Shown here one piece after another: positions 39,385 through 48,284 of a stretch of DNA of 64,000 nt; the stretch's first letter is position 1; every line of letters begins with the position of its first letter. This DNA is from an uncultured Eubacteriales bacterium (GTDB lineage: Bacteria > Bacillota > Clostridia > Oscillospirales > Acutalibacteraceae). The stretch is from positions 6,727 to 70,726 of the forward strand of contig CAKSSJ010000006.1 of assembly GCA_934488615.1 (NCBI GenBank). Direction: 5' to 3'. A model generated the notes under the pieces. It saw only the letters and a list, made by a program, of their open reading frames with translations, was not told the origin of the DNA and searched no databases. Position numbers and translations under genes: made by a program.

Positions 39385-41136
39385 ATGGCAATACTTACCT
39401 ACAAGGGTAACAAATTTCTCCTTGACGGGGAGGAATATACTATAATTTCGGGCGCGATGCACTATTTCAGAATTCCGAGAGAATACTGGCACGACCGCCT
39501 TTTGAAGCTCAAAGAATGCGGCTTTAACACCGTTGAAACCTATACCTGCTGGAATCTACACGAGCCGCAGGAGGGAGTTTTCAATTTTGACGGAATGCTT
39601 GATATAGAGGCATATATCGACATTGCAAAGGAGCTGGGGCTGAATGTTATACTTCGTCCGGGTCCGTATATTTGCGCCGAGTGGGAGATGGGCGGACTGC
39701 CTGCATGGCTGCTCAATTATCCGAATATGTCGATTCGCTGCAACGACGAGCTGTTTATTTCAAAGGTTGAACGCTATTACAACGAGCTTCTCAGACGCGT
39801 TGTGCCGAGGTTATCTACAAACGGCGGAAACATTATAATGATGCAGATTGAGAACGAGTACGGCAGCTACGGCGACGATCACGAATATATGCAGAAAATC
39901 GCCGATATATACAAGAAAAACGGCATTGACTGCTTACTTTTCACCTCCGACGGAGCGGATTATTCAAGCTTACAGGGCGGTACATTGCCCGAATATCCGT
40001 GTGTTGCGAACTTCGGCTCACGTCCTGAGGAGAATTTCAAGGTTCTCAACGATTTTAAGCCCGATCAGCCGCTCATGTGCGGAGAATATTGGGTCGGTTG
40101 GTTCGACCATTGGTACGGCGAGCATCATGTCAGAGATCCGAAAGAGGTCGCTAAGCTCTTTAAGGATATGATCGACTGCGGCGCTTCTCTGAATTTCTAT
40201 ATGTTCCACGGCGGCACGAACTTCGGCTACATGAACGGCGCAAACTACTATGACAAATACGAGCCGACGATTACAAGTTATGATTACAATGCGCTTCTTT
40301 CCGAAGCAGGCGACCTTACTCCCGCATATTTTGAGGTCAGAAAAATTATCGAAGAACACTTCGACAAGCTTCCCGAGCTGACGGTGAAAAATTCCGAAAA
40401 GGCCGCTTATGGCAAGCTTGAATTAAACGAAAGGTGCAGTATTTTTGAAGCCGCGCCGCTTTTGGCAAAGCCCGTTCACTCCGCCGCACCGCAGTTCATG
40501 GAGGATATCGGTCAGTATTACGGCTTCACGCTTTATTCGACGGTCGTTGATGGCCCGAGAGATGAAAGAGAAATTAAATTTGATGCGGTTCATGACAGAG
40601 CTGTTGTGTTCATAAATGGCGAATTCAAGGGCTATTATGAGCGCACAAGAGACGGCAAGCCAGTCAGCTTTTCGCTCAAAAAAGGCGAGAAATGCCGCAT
40701 AGACATACTTTGCGAGAACATGGGCAGAGTAAACTACGGACCGAGAATCATGGACAGAAAGGGTATCAAGGGCGTCAGATTTAATCTGCAGTACCATTTC
40801 GGTTGGGACATGTATCCTTTGCCGCTTGATAATATTTCCTCGCTCAAATATAAGCAGGAAAGCGGAAAGGTTGAAGTCGCTTCATTCCTTAAAGGTACGC
40901 TTAAGATTGACGGCGAGCCGCACGATACATTCATACGTCTTGACGGCTTTACCAAGGGAGTTGTTTTTGTCAACGGCTTCAATATCGGACGTTATTTCAA
41001 CACGGCAGGACCGCAGAAAACACTCTATGTTCCTGCGCCGATGCTCAAAAAAGGTGATAATGAGATAGTTGTTTTTGAGACCGATCACTCGGACAGAAGC
41101 TGTGTAACCTTCCACGACAAACCCGATTTAGGCTAA
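39385..41136 (+). CDS. Beta-galactosidase, glycoside hydrolase family 35
   Basis: 583 residues without signal peptide, so intracellular. The GH35 catalytic domain is unmistakable: ISGAMHYFRIPREYWHDRL, TYTCWNLHEP, RPGPYICAEWE. The acid/base Glu is about E158 (QIENEYGSYG) and the nucleophile about E234 (CGEYWVGWFD). C-terminal beta-sandwich domains end with GFTKGVVFVNGFNIGRY. It removes terminal beta-galactose from small glycosides. No transporter is adjacent; it is a single-gene unit with a GAGGTG ribosome site and its own terminator. Confidence 0.95.
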   Translation: MAILTYKGNKFLLDGEEYTIISGAMHYFRIPREYWHDRLLKLKECGFNTVETYTCWNLHEPQEGVFNFDGMLDIEAYIDIAKELGLNVILRPGPYICAEWEMGGLPAWLLNYPNMSIRCNDELFISKVERYYNELLRRVVPRLSTNGGNIIMMQIENEYGSYGDDHEYMQKIADIYKKNGIDCLLFTSDGADYSSLQGGTLPEYPCVANFGSRPEENFKVLNDFKPDQPLMCGEYWVGWFDHWYGEHHVRDPKEVAKLFKDMIDCGASLNFYMFHGGTNFGYMNGANYYDKYEPTITSYDYNALLSEAGDLTPAYFEVRKIIEEHFDKLPELTVKNSEKAAYGKLELNERCSIFEAAPLLAKPVHSAAPQFMEDIGQYYGFTLYSTVVDGPRDEREIKFDAVHDRAVVFINGEFKGYYERTRDGKPVSFSLKKGEKCRIDILCENMGRVNYGPRIMDRKGIKGVRFNLQYHFGWDMYPLPLDNISSLKYKQESGKVEVASFLKGTLKIDGEPHDTFIRLDGFTKGVVFVNGFNIGRYFNTAGPQKTLYVPAPMLKKGDNEIVVFETDHSDRSCVTFHDKPDLG

Positions 41137-41174
41137 AAAATAACCGCAGATCTGTTGATTTGCGGTTATTTTTT
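41137..41174 (+). terminator. Rho-independent terminator after the GH35 gene
   Basis: AAAATAACCGCA pairs perfectly with TGCGGTTATTTT around a 12-base loop, flanked by A and T runs. Confidence 0.85.
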
Positions 41175-41215
41175 GCGCTTTAACGGCATAGCTTATACAA
41201 AGGAGTTGACAAGCT

Positions 41216-41851
41216 ATGTCTTTTATCGGAACGAAAAAAACATTGAATTTTCACAAATATAATATTAAATTAACGGAAATATTGTCAAACTGGAAAATAA
41301 TATTACCGTTGATTTTTTCATTTGCAGGAATCATTGCAGGCTGCCTTAGCGGAAAAGGGGAGGGTAAGCCCTTTTTAAGGATAACTGAGTATTTCACATC
41401 GGTTATATTGACACGCGATACAACTGCTGTCGGTTCGGAATTTATACTATATCTGATTTTTCCTGCCGTATTTACAGTCATTATTTTCTTTTTGGGGCTA
41501 TCCGTTTTCGGCTCTGTTTTAACAAATGCTATGCCGATGATCTATGGCTACATAATCGGATGCATTTCATTTTTTCTTTACAGTGAATACACGCTCAAAG
41601 GGCTTGGATACTGCATAATAATGATCTTTCCTTATTCAACGCTTTGCCTCGTTGCAATTGTACAGTGCTGTCGGGAGAGCATTAACATGTCCGAGTTTAT
41701 AATGAAAAGCATATCAAAAACGACAAAATTCCTGAATTACGGATTTGCCGTTTACTACAAATCGTTTTTCAGGAATTTGATTTTTATTATTGCCGCGTCC
41801 GCACTCAAGAGTGTTCTTCAATATTTATTCGGAGGGCTTTTTACCTTTTAA
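41216..41851 (+). CDS. Multi-pass membrane protein, possibly SpoIIM-like
   Basis: 211 residues with about five or six hydrophobic segments and few charged loops. The spacing of helices and the residues around IFPAVFTVIIFFLGLSVFG...IYGYIIGC recall SpoIIM, the DMP engulfment-complex protein. The location beside a xerD-like gene also resembles the spoIIM-fur-xerD neighbourhood of bacilli. Similarity is not strong enough to name the gene. Its 3' end overlaps the converging recombinase gene by 27 bases. AAGGAG supports the start. Confidence 0.6.
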   Translation: MSFIGTKKTLNFHKYNIKLTEILSNWKIILPLIFSFAGIIAGCLSGKGEGKPFLRITEYFTSVILTRDTTAVGSEFILYLIFPAVFTVIIFFLGLSVFGSVLTNAMPMIYGYIIGCISFFLYSEYTLKGLGYCIIMIFPYSTLCLVAIVQCCRESINMSEFIMKSISKTTKFLNYGFAVYYKSFFRNLIFIIAASALKSVLQYLFGGLFTF

Positions 41852-42811
41852 TTTGTTCAGCGGATTGGAGGAAACTGCGTCCTTGAGCTGAGAATTGATT
41901 ATGTGGGTGTAAATTTCGGTCGTTGCCAGATTTTCGTGACCGAGAATGTCCTTAATGAGCAGTACATCAACGCCGCCTTGCTGGTACATCAGTGTTGCCG
42001 CAGTGTGCCTGAGCTTGTGAGTTGAAAAGCCGCGGTTGCCGAGACCCGATTTCTCAATATATTTTTCAACAACATGCTGAACCGATTTTGGACTTATACG
42101 CGATTTTCTGCCGCTTAAGAATAGGGCATTCTTGTCCTTAACTCCGTCAACAGGCCTAACCTTCATGTATTCTTTAATAGCGTCAATGCACATCTCGTTG
42201 AGATAAATCGTGCGTTCCTTGTTGCCCTTGCCTTTGACGGTCATCGTATTGTCGCTTTTAATGTCATTATAATTGAGACTGCAAAGCTCAGAAAGCCGCA
42301 AACCGCAATTAAGGAAGATAGTAAGAATTGCATAGTCGCGCTCCTTGTTGCGCCCGTCAACGCTTTCCAGAAGCTTAACGCTTTCATCAAGTGTAAGGTA
42401 CTTTGGAAGCGTTTTCTTCTTTTTCGGCAGTTCAAGCTCTTCCATCGGATTTTCGGGAATTACCTTGATTTTAAGATGAAGATATTTAAAAAAAGCACGG
42501 ATAGAGGAAACCTTTCGCGCAACGGCGGCAGAATCGTTATTTCTGTCGTTACGGCAATAGGCAAGGAAAGCATAAGCGTCGGAGATTTTGATGTCGCGAA
42601 TAAAATCTTTACCGATAAAATCAATGGCGATCTTATCGAACTCGCTGTCCTTGGGAACAAGACCGTGATAAACAAGCAGAAATCTGAAAAATAGTCTCAG
42701 ATCGGAAGCATATTCGAGAACAGTAAGCTCTGATTTACTTTTGACTACCGAAAGATAGTTGAGAAACTCAACAACAAGCGGCGGCAAAGAAACAAATTCT
42801 TCCTTATGCAT
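41825..42811 (-). CDS. XerD-type tyrosine recombinase
   Basis: 328 residues. The N-terminal SAM-like DNA-binding domain covers about 1-115. The catalytic domain has NCGLRLSEL (first Arg), VKGKGNKERTIYL (Lys), STHKLRHTAATLM (His-x-x-Arg), LGHENL (His) and TTEIYTH (nucleophile Tyr). All six active residues are present. Length and motif spacing fit XerC/XerD chromosome-dimer resolvases rather than a phage integrase; no phage genes are nearby. It overlaps the preceding convergent membrane-protein gene at the 3' end. Confidence 0.88.
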   Translation of the reverse strand: MHKEEFVSLPPLVVEFLNYLSVVKSKSELTVLEYASDLRLFFRFLLVYHGLVPKDSEFDKIAIDFIGKDFIRDIKISDAYAFLAYCRNDRNNDSAAVARKVSSIRAFFKYLHLKIKVIPENPMEELELPKKKKTLPKYLTLDESVKLLESVDGRNKERDYAILTIFLNCGLRLSELCSLNYNDIKSDNTMTVKGKGNKERTIYLNEMCIDAIKEYMKVRPVDGVKDKNALFLSGRKSRISPKSVQHVVEKYIEKSGLGNRGFSTHKLRHTAATLMYQQGGVDVLLIKDILGHENLATTEIYTHIINSQLKDAVSSNPLNKLKGKKPSE

Positions 42812-42860
42812 AAAAACATCCCTTTATTCAAAAAATTCTCTTATTCAGTAGGGTAAATAC

Positions 42861-42889
42861 ATTATAGCACATGTCATAAAAAAAATCAA
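42861..42889 (-). promoter_or_regulatory. Promoter of the recombinase gene
   Basis: On the minus strand TTGATT (42884-42889), 17-base spacer, perfect TATAAT (42861-42866). Confidence 0.75.
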
Positions 42890-42894
42890 GTTAA

Positions 42895-42918
42895 GATACA
42901 AAATAAATATTTTGTATC
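42895..42918. repeat. 24-bp palindrome in the xerD/GME-protein gap
   Basis: GATACAAAAT and ATTTTGTATC form perfect 10-bp arms around AAAT, just upstream of the recombinase -35 box. It could be an operator or a weak terminator of the minus-strand gene upstream. The rest of the 237-base gap holds nothing recognised. Confidence 0.6.
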
Positions 42919-43048
42919 AAAAAGGGGAGTGAAAAATGGATTTTAATTGAAAAGGTGCGGAAATATAAGAATGTAAGTAAAAATATGGGCTTTACGGTAA
43001 ACAAAGAGTGCCCGATATATAGTCGAGCGCTTTATAAAAGTATTCCGG

Positions 43049-43843
43049 TTATATTTCTTCAAATATCGGAACGATGCCACCGATATCGGTTAATTCGCTG
43101 TCAGTCAGTTCAATGTAGCTTACATTATATTTATTTAAGAAGCTTTTAATTTTTTCTGCATCATTGTGTGTGCTCAGCTTTCCGTTGAATGCAATCAGAT
43201 TTTTGTCAATAAATCCACAGCATCCGCCGATAAATCCATAACTGTATCCGCTCAGTTTAATCTGACCCTTAGAAAGCATCAGGCAATCTAATCCTATTCG
43301 ATGAAAAGTATCGTAAACAGATATGTCATCGGTCATTGCGGCATTCGGAGCGACTAAAACCGATGAACAGCCGACGTAGCCTTGATTACAGTGAAATAAG
43401 GTTATATCTTTTTTGGCGGCATAAGCCTGTATGGTTTTGCCGACGTGAGATGTGTTGCAAACTATGCTGTTTTCAAGCCTTTTCACGTTTATAGCCGCCT
43501 CGGCAGGATACGGCGATTTAATACATTCGCTGTAGACCTTCACCTTTTCAAATTTTTCTGTTCCCCACCCTATTGTTAAATAATTAACAATATCGTTTTC
43601 TTGAATATAGCTTATAAGTGACGGCGCCAAATTTTTATCGCAGACAAAGGATCCTTCATCAAGCTGTAAAAGATTGCAGTCGGGGTGACTTGCTACGGGC
43701 GCCGAGAGCTTGGGGTTTACGTTTACCTTGAATACTTCAACGCCTGCTTTTTCAAGCGCCGCAATTGTTTCTGTTGCATCGGCAGAAACGGCAACCGTTG
43801 CCTTACCCTGCGGCAAAAGCGGTGTTTTCAGTATTCTTCTCAA
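43049..43843 (-). CDS. DUF6873-type GME-fold protein
   Basis: A 264-residue protein whose sequence resembles the guanidino-modifying-enzyme (amidinotransferase/DDAH) five-bladed fold: DEGSFVCDKNLAP, LFHCNQGYVGCSSVLVAP, GGCCGFIDKNLIAFNG. It probably lacks a complete set of known GME catalytic residues, so activity is unsure. Translation starts at TTG 43843 with GGGGAGAGG before it. It lies 18 bases downstream of sigG on the same strand and is likely to be expressed with it in late forespore. The role is unknown. Confidence 0.72.
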   Translation of the reverse strand: MRRILKTPLLPQGKATVAVSADATETIAALEKAGVEVFKVNVNPKLSAPVASHPDCNLLQLDEGSFVCDKNLAPSLISYIQENDIVNYLTIGWGTEKFEKVKVYSECIKSPYPAEAAINVKRLENSIVCNTSHVGKTIQAYAAKKDITLFHCNQGYVGCSSVLVAPNAAMTDDISVYDTFHRIGLDCLMLSKGQIKLSGYSYGFIGGCCGFIDKNLIAFNGKLSTHNDAEKIKSFLNKYNVSYIELTDSELTDIGGIVPIFEEI

Positions 43844-43861
43844 CGTCCTCTCCCCTTTCGG

Positions 43862-44629
43862 TCAGTTCTTTATCTTTTTTAAAGCGCCCTTTTCAAGCCT
43901 TGAAACCTGAGCCTGTGATATTCCGATTTCTTTGGCAACCTCGGTTTGTGTTTTTCCGAGCATAAAACGCAAATTGAGAATATTTTTTTCTCTTTGAGAA
44001 AGTCTTTTTATAGAATCTCTAATAAGAATTTCGTCCATCCAGTTGTCCGCTGTGTTTCTGTCGCCGATCTGATCCATAACATAGATTGCGTCGCCGCCTT
44101 CATTGTATACAGGTTCATAAAGCGACACAGGCTCGACGATAGATTCAAGAGCGATGACTACGTCCTCTTTTTTCATATTAAGCTCTTTTGCGATTTCTTC
44201 AACCTTAGGCTCTCTGTTAAGCTCATTTGAAAGCCTTTCTCTGACCTGAATCGCCTTGTATGCCGTGTCTCTGAGCGAACGGCTTACTCTTACAGAGTTG
44301 TTGTCTCTGAGATATCGGCGCACTTCGCCGATAATCATTGGAACGGCATAGGTTGAAAAGCGAACCTGCAAATCGGTGTTGAAGTTGTCAATTGCCTTTA
44401 TAAGTCCCATACAGCCGACTTGAAACAGGTCGTCCAACGGCTCGCCTCGGTTTGAAAAGCGCTGAATAACGCTCAGAACAAGCTTCAGATTGCCTTGAAT
44501 CATTTCGTCCCTTGCCGCCTTATCGCCGTTATGCGCTCTGTTGATCAGCTCCAGCTTTTTGTTTTCACGCAAAACCTTTAGGCTCGAGGTATCAATTCCG
44601 CAGATTTCAACCTTGTTTTTATATTGCAT
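43862..44629 (-). CDS. sigG: RNA polymerase sporulation sigma factor G
   Basis: A 255-residue sigma-70 family factor that directs late forespore transcription. The N-terminal NKVEICGIDTSSLKVL is diagnostic for SigG, distinguishing it from SigF. Region 2 contains DDLFQVGCMGLIKAIDNFN and VRFSTYAVPMIIGEVRR; region 4 contains GKTQTEVAKEIGISQAQVSRLEK. The usual upstream partners spoIIGA and sigE are not present; a glycosyltransferase lies upstream instead, on the same strand. The GGAGG ribosome site is clear. Targets should include the spoVA genes at 26-28 kb. Confidence 0.95.
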   Translation of the reverse strand: MQYKNKVEICGIDTSSLKVLRENKKLELINRAHNGDKAARDEMIQGNLKLVLSVIQRFSNRGEPLDDLFQVGCMGLIKAIDNFNTDLQVRFSTYAVPMIIGEVRRYLRDNNSVRVSRSLRDTAYKAIQVRERLSNELNREPKVEEIAKELNMKKEDVVIALESIVEPVSLYEPVYNEGGDAIYVMDQIGDRNTADNWMDEILIRDSIKRLSQREKNILNLRFMLGKTQTEVAKEIGISQAQVSRLEKGALKKIKN

Positions 44630-44683
44630 TAAAAAGACCTCCTCACAGTAAAATTTTTACCAGAAGAAGGTCCCGATATTCAA

Positions 44684-45592
44684 TTAGCGTCTGTATTTAA
44701 TAATATTTACAATAAAAATAAAGCACTCGTTAATAAAATCAAACGGTGAAACGAAAAATGCGCGCAGTGCATTGCCGAGCATTTTTCCGTATAGATGATT
44801 ACGCTGGTATGCAACAGACATTACCATGTAGTGCCTGAATTTGACATAGCGTATTTCTCTTTTGCTCAAACGGTTAAAATACTGCTTCTTGAATTCAAAG
44901 AGCATGTTTTCTCCGTCAATCTTGTTCTTTCCCTGGGAAATTCCGCCGTCATTGTGCTTATAGACCTTAATATCGCAGGAATTGAAATAGCGTATCTTTA
45001 ACCCGGCTTCAATTGAAATGAGCATGAGGAAAAAGTCCTGACCCATTTTAGCGTCCTTAAAGCCGCCTATTTCGCGGAGCTTATCCGCTTTGAACATAAA
45101 GCTCGGAGTGCCGCTGAGGTTTTTGGTAAGATGATAGCGCAAAAGCGTATCGTTATCGAATGCCTTGATGCCCTTGTGATCTCTGTAATCGCAAACCTTG
45201 CCGTCCATGCGGTACATTATCATGTTTGAAAAAGAGAGGTCGCAGTTCGTATCGAGCATAAATTTCAGCTGCTTTTCGACCTTACCCGACATATACTCGT
45301 CATCATCGTCAAGGAAGGTTATGTATTCACCGTGAGCGACATTTATACCGACATTTCGTGAAAGAGAACCGCCGAGGTTCTTTTCATTTCTGATATAAAT
45401 AATCCTGTTGTTATTCAAAGCTTCAATATAATTCTTTATATCGTCGCGATACGGAAAATCGCTCGGACTGTCATCAACAACAATTATTTCAATATTATCA
45501 TAGGTCTGATTTATAACGGACTGCAAGGCGTTGCTTACATAATCCAGTTTTCTTTTGTAAGTCGGAATAATAACCGAAACCATGCAACCCAT
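44684..45592 (-). CDS. Family 2 glycosyltransferase
   Basis: A 302-residue GT-A inverting transferase. The N-terminal VSVIIPTYKR, IEIIVVDDSPSD, and the metal-binding FLDDDDEYM (DxD) are clear, along with GGSLSRNVGINVAHGEY. There is no signal peptide; the C-terminal region is hydrophobic and probably membrane-associated. It likely adds a sugar to a cell-surface polysaccharide or lipid carrier. ATG 45592 follows AAGGAAG by eight bases. The nucleotide-sugar donor is not predictable. A MITE remnant lies just upstream. Confidence 0.9.
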   Translation of the reverse strand: MGCMVSVIIPTYKRKLDYVSNALQSVINQTYDNIEIIVVDDSPSDFPYRDDIKNYIEALNNNRIIYIRNEKNLGGSLSRNVGINVAHGEYITFLDDDDEYMSGKVEKQLKFMLDTNCDLSFSNMIMYRMDGKVCDYRDHKGIKAFDNDTLLRYHLTKNLSGTPSFMFKADKLREIGGFKDAKMGQDFFLMLISIEAGLKIRYFNSCDIKVYKHNDGGISQGKNKIDGENMLFEFKKQYFNRLSKREIRYVKFRHYMVMSVAYQRNHLYGKMLGNALRAFFVSPFDFINECFIFIVNIIKYRR

Positions 45593-45622
45593 CAATTTAT
45601 CTTCCTTCAAAAAGAAACTTTC

Positions 45623-45658
45623 TTAAGGCAATACCGCACGATTGTGCTGTTGCCTTAA
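45623..45658. repeat. MITE remnant (36-bp hairpin)
   Basis: TTAAGGCAATACCGCAC and GTGCTGTTGCCTTAA form an imperfect inverted repeat around GATT. It corresponds to the two terminal repeats of the element at 35737 with the interior lost. Confidence 0.7.
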
Positions 45659-45697
45659 CTCAATTATTATACAAAAACAAAGCGTCTTTGTCAATAA

Positions 45698-46441
45698 TTA
45701 TTCCGCTCGTTCAAACAGCTGTTTGAGCCAGCGAACGGATCTCGAAAACCAGTAGGAATTCGGTTTTACAAGCTCCTGACCGCTTTTAGATGAACAAACA
45801 ACATCGGTGCCGAGAGAAAATCCGTGATCCCCTTGCGAAAAAATATGCATTTCAAAACTGACCTTGTTTTTGTCAAGCGCTTCCGCATATCTAAGGGAAT
45901 TTATGATCGGAACACAGCCGTCGTCCGAAGCCGCAAAAATAAAGGTCGGCGGTGCGTCTTTATTAACATATTTGTCTACTGATTCAACCTGCTTTGCGAG
46001 AATCTGGCTTGTTGAATCAAGAATACATGGATAACCGAGTATACATGCGTTCGGTTTTTCGTTGGACATAGCCGAAAGCGCCGCGGCAAGATGACCACCT
46101 GCTGAGAAGCCGATCACAGCAATTTTCTGCGGATCGGTGTGGAATTTATCGGCGTTTTCTCTTATAAATCTGAGTGCCGTTTCAGAGTCGTTAAGCGGTG
46201 TCGGAAACGCCGCGTTTTCATTGAGAGAATACCTTAAAACAAACGCGTTGAATCCCATTGAAAGAAAGGAAAGCGCAATTGGTTCAGCTTCCCTGTCCGA
46301 ACAGAATCTATATGCTCCGCCGGGTAAAACAAGGACGGCAGGCTTGGTTTTCATGTTCGGCATTTCCTCGGAAATATCGGGAATATATGAGGTCAATGTG
46401 ACCTCAGGATCGTCTGTTATTCTGAAAACTTCTGAAACCAT
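45698..46441 (-). CDS. Acetyl-esterase-like alpha/beta hydrolase
   Basis: A 247-residue serine esterase of the BD-FAE/acetyl-xylan-esterase-like group. The motifs VLPGGAYRF (oxyanion), GFSAGGHLAA (Ser), APPTFIFAASDDGCVP (Asp) and SQGDHGFSLG (His) complete the triad. Cytoplasmic. It starts two bases after the stop of the mreB-type gene and has GAGGAG, so it is cotranscribed with it. It probably removes acyl groups from sugars or small esters; the link to the actin homologue is not obvious. Confidence 0.87.
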   Translation of the reverse strand: MVSEVFRITDDPEVTLTSYIPDISEEMPNMKTKPAVLVLPGGAYRFCSDREAEPIALSFLSMGFNAFVLRYSLNENAAFPTPLNDSETALRFIRENADKFHTDPQKIAVIGFSAGGHLAAALSAMSNEKPNACILGYPCILDSTSQILAKQVESVDKYVNKDAPPTFIFAASDDGCVPIINSLRYAEALDKNKVSFEMHIFSQGDHGFSLGTDVVCSSKSGQELVKPNSYWFSRSVRWLKQLFERAE

Positions 46442-46443
46442 AT

Positions 46444-47478
46444 TTACTCCTCAAACTCGCTCATATCGGCATAGGAACGGAAAACATATCCGTTCTCTTC
46501 GAGAATTTTAATATCGTCAAGCAATACCCCGAGACCCTTTGCAACGCACAGCTCGGGTTCTTCGGCACACCTGACGTTAAATCCAAACTTACTCTTGAAA
46601 AAATCATCAATTCCTCTAATGTTTGCACCGCCGCCTGTGATTATCATGCCGTTTTTAACAATATCGGCAACAAGCTCAGGCTGGGTTTGAGAAATAAGAA
46701 ATTTAATTTCGTCAACTATCTTTTCAAGGTGCTCTCTTATACAAAGGAATACGTCGGTCGAGGTGATTTCAATGCTTTTCGGCAGCTTGGTTATGTAATC
46801 CTTGCCGACCGCGCGAACAGCAAGCTCAGCGTCAAGAAACTTTGCTGAACCGACCTGTTTTTTTACCTTTTCGGCAGTAACCGAACCGATGATCGTGTCG
46901 CGCTCATGGCGCACAAATCTGCAAATATCGTTATCAAAAGTGTTGCCAGAAATACCGATTGAAGCGGAATTGGCAATACAGCCCCTTGTGACAACGGCAA
47001 TATCCGTTGTCCCGCCGCCGATGTCAACAATAAGCACACCCTCGGGATTTTTCATGCTGACTCCTGCGCCCAAAGCCGCGGCGAGCGGTTCCTCAATAAC
47101 GCAGGCTCTCGCTGCTCCCGCCGAGATGAGAAGATCCGTAAATGTCTTTTTGTCAAGCTCACCCGTATCTGACGGCACGCAAGCGACAATGCTCGGTTTG
47201 AAAATACGGTTTTTGCAGATTTTCTGTATAAAGTGGCATATCATTTGCTCAAGCGCGTTATAGTCAAAAATACTGCCGTTTCTAATCGGACGAACCGCCG
47301 TGAGATAATCGGGAGTTTTTCCGAGCATTTTGTACGCTTCTTTTCCGATTGCTTTTACCTTATTTTCCGAGCAGTCATATACAATAACGGAGGGCTCGTT
47401 TATTCTTATTCCCTTGCCGTCTGCATTGGCAACGATCGAGGTCGTTCCGAGATCGAAACCGATTTTTGTTCCTATCAT
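46444..47478 (-). CDS. MreB/Mbl-type bacterial actin
   Basis: A 344-residue actin-fold ATPase of the MreB family. Phosphate 1 loop IGFDLGTTSIVA, connect/phosphate 2 VLIVDIGGGTTDIAVV, and adenosine motif IITGGGANIRG are intact. It organises lateral wall synthesis in rods. No mreC or mreD follows; instead an esterase gene is coupled to it. It may be the Mbl- or MreBH-like paralogue, or the main MreB; this cannot be decided here. AGGAGG precedes ATG 47478. Confidence 0.9.
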   Translation of the reverse strand: MIGTKIGFDLGTTSIVANADGKGIRINEPSVIVYDCSENKVKAIGKEAYKMLGKTPDYLTAVRPIRNGSIFDYNALEQMICHFIQKICKNRIFKPSIVACVPSDTGELDKKTFTDLLISAGAARACVIEEPLAAALGAGVSMKNPEGVLIVDIGGGTTDIAVVTRGCIANSASIGISGNTFDNDICRFVRHERDTIIGSVTAEKVKKQVGSAKFLDAELAVRAVGKDYITKLPKSIEITSTDVFLCIREHLEKIVDEIKFLISQTQPELVADIVKNGMIITGGGANIRGIDDFFKSKFGFNVRCAEEPELCVAKGLGVLLDDIKILEENGYVFRSYADMSEFEE

Positions 47479-47510
47479 GAATAATGCCCTCCTTTCTTAA
47501 TCAATGTAAG

Positions 47511-48281
47511 CTAAAATCCGCGGGATGAGCCGCCGCCGCCAAACGATCCTCCGCCTCCGGAAAAACCGCCTCCACCGCCGCTACCGCTTCCGCCAGAGAA
47601 TCCTCCGCCACCGTGGAAAGAGCCGCTGTATCCCGTTGATGTATTGCGTCTGATAAAAGAGAAATAAATAATTAGAATAACTACGATTGTTATAATACTG
47701 TAGCCGACAATTTTTTCAAGCAATGACGGCTCAAGATCCTTGTCGTGCTCTTCGATTGAGGTGTAATCCTCGCTTACGGAAAGACCCTTTTCAATGGAAA
47801 CCTCGTTGATGATCGAATTATAAACTGAGGTCAGACCGTTTGAAAAGTCATTCTTTTGAAAGCTCGGCACTCCGTATATATCGAGAATTCTGCCTGTTTT
47901 ACTGTCGGGCAGTGCACCCTCAAGACCGTAGCCGACCTCGATACGCACCTCTCTGTCATCGACTGAAAGCAAAAGCAGAACGCCGTCGTTGTTTTCCTTT
48001 GAGCCTATACCCCATGTACGTGCGAGGTTGAGCGAGTAGGATTCAATGTCACTGCCTTGAAGATTCTGTACCGTTACAACAACGACCTGGGCACCGCAAG
48101 CCTTGTAAAGCGCTTCGCCCTGCTGCTGCATTTTTGCTTCGTTTTCATTTGAAATTACATTCGCAAAGTCGTTGACAAAAAAGTTTTTTGTCGCTTTCGG
48201 CAGGGTTACTGCTGACGCGGAAAAAGCCAAAATCGCAAGCAAAACCAAAACAGTTGCAGAAACAGAAATAATTCTTTTCAT
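47511..48281 (-). CDS. TPM-domain (YgcG-type) exported protein
   Basis: 256 residues. Signal peptide about 1-24; TPM_phosphatase domain about 28-165 (FVNDFANVISNENEAKMQQ, VVTVQNLQG, WGIGSKENNDGVLLLLSVDDREVRIEVGYGLEG); a membrane helix about 190-212; and a Gly/Ser/Phe-rich tail (GGGGFSGGGGSFGGGG) that is low complexity. The family is commonly next to LemA, as here (three-base gap). Function is poorly known; some TPM proteins have phosphatase activity or act in photosystem repair in plants. Confidence 0.9.
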   Translation of the reverse strand: MKRIISVSATVLVLLAILAFSASAVTLPKATKNFFVNDFANVISNENEAKMQQQGEALYKACGAQVVVVTVQNLQGSDIESYSLNLARTWGIGSKENNDGVLLLLSVDDREVRIEVGYGLEGALPDSKTGRILDIYGVPSFQKNDFSNGLTSVYNSIINEVSIEKGLSVSEDYTSIEEHDKDLEPSLLEKIVGYSIITIVVILIIYFSFIRRNTSTGYSGSFHGGGGFSGGSGSGGGGGFSGGGGSFGGGGSSRGF

Positions 48282-48284
48282 TAT

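Noticed and set aside
41825..42811. Phage or island integrase
   Set aside because: Length and motif spacing fit XerC/XerD, and no phage genes or att repeats lie beside it.
42936..42950. Four-codon frame with good ribosome site, possible leader peptide
   Set aside because: No downstream gene on the same strand for it to regulate; too short to support.
42955..43149. 64-codon plus-strand frame
   Set aside because: Runs into the 3' end of the GME-fold gene in antisense; no ribosome site or homology pattern.
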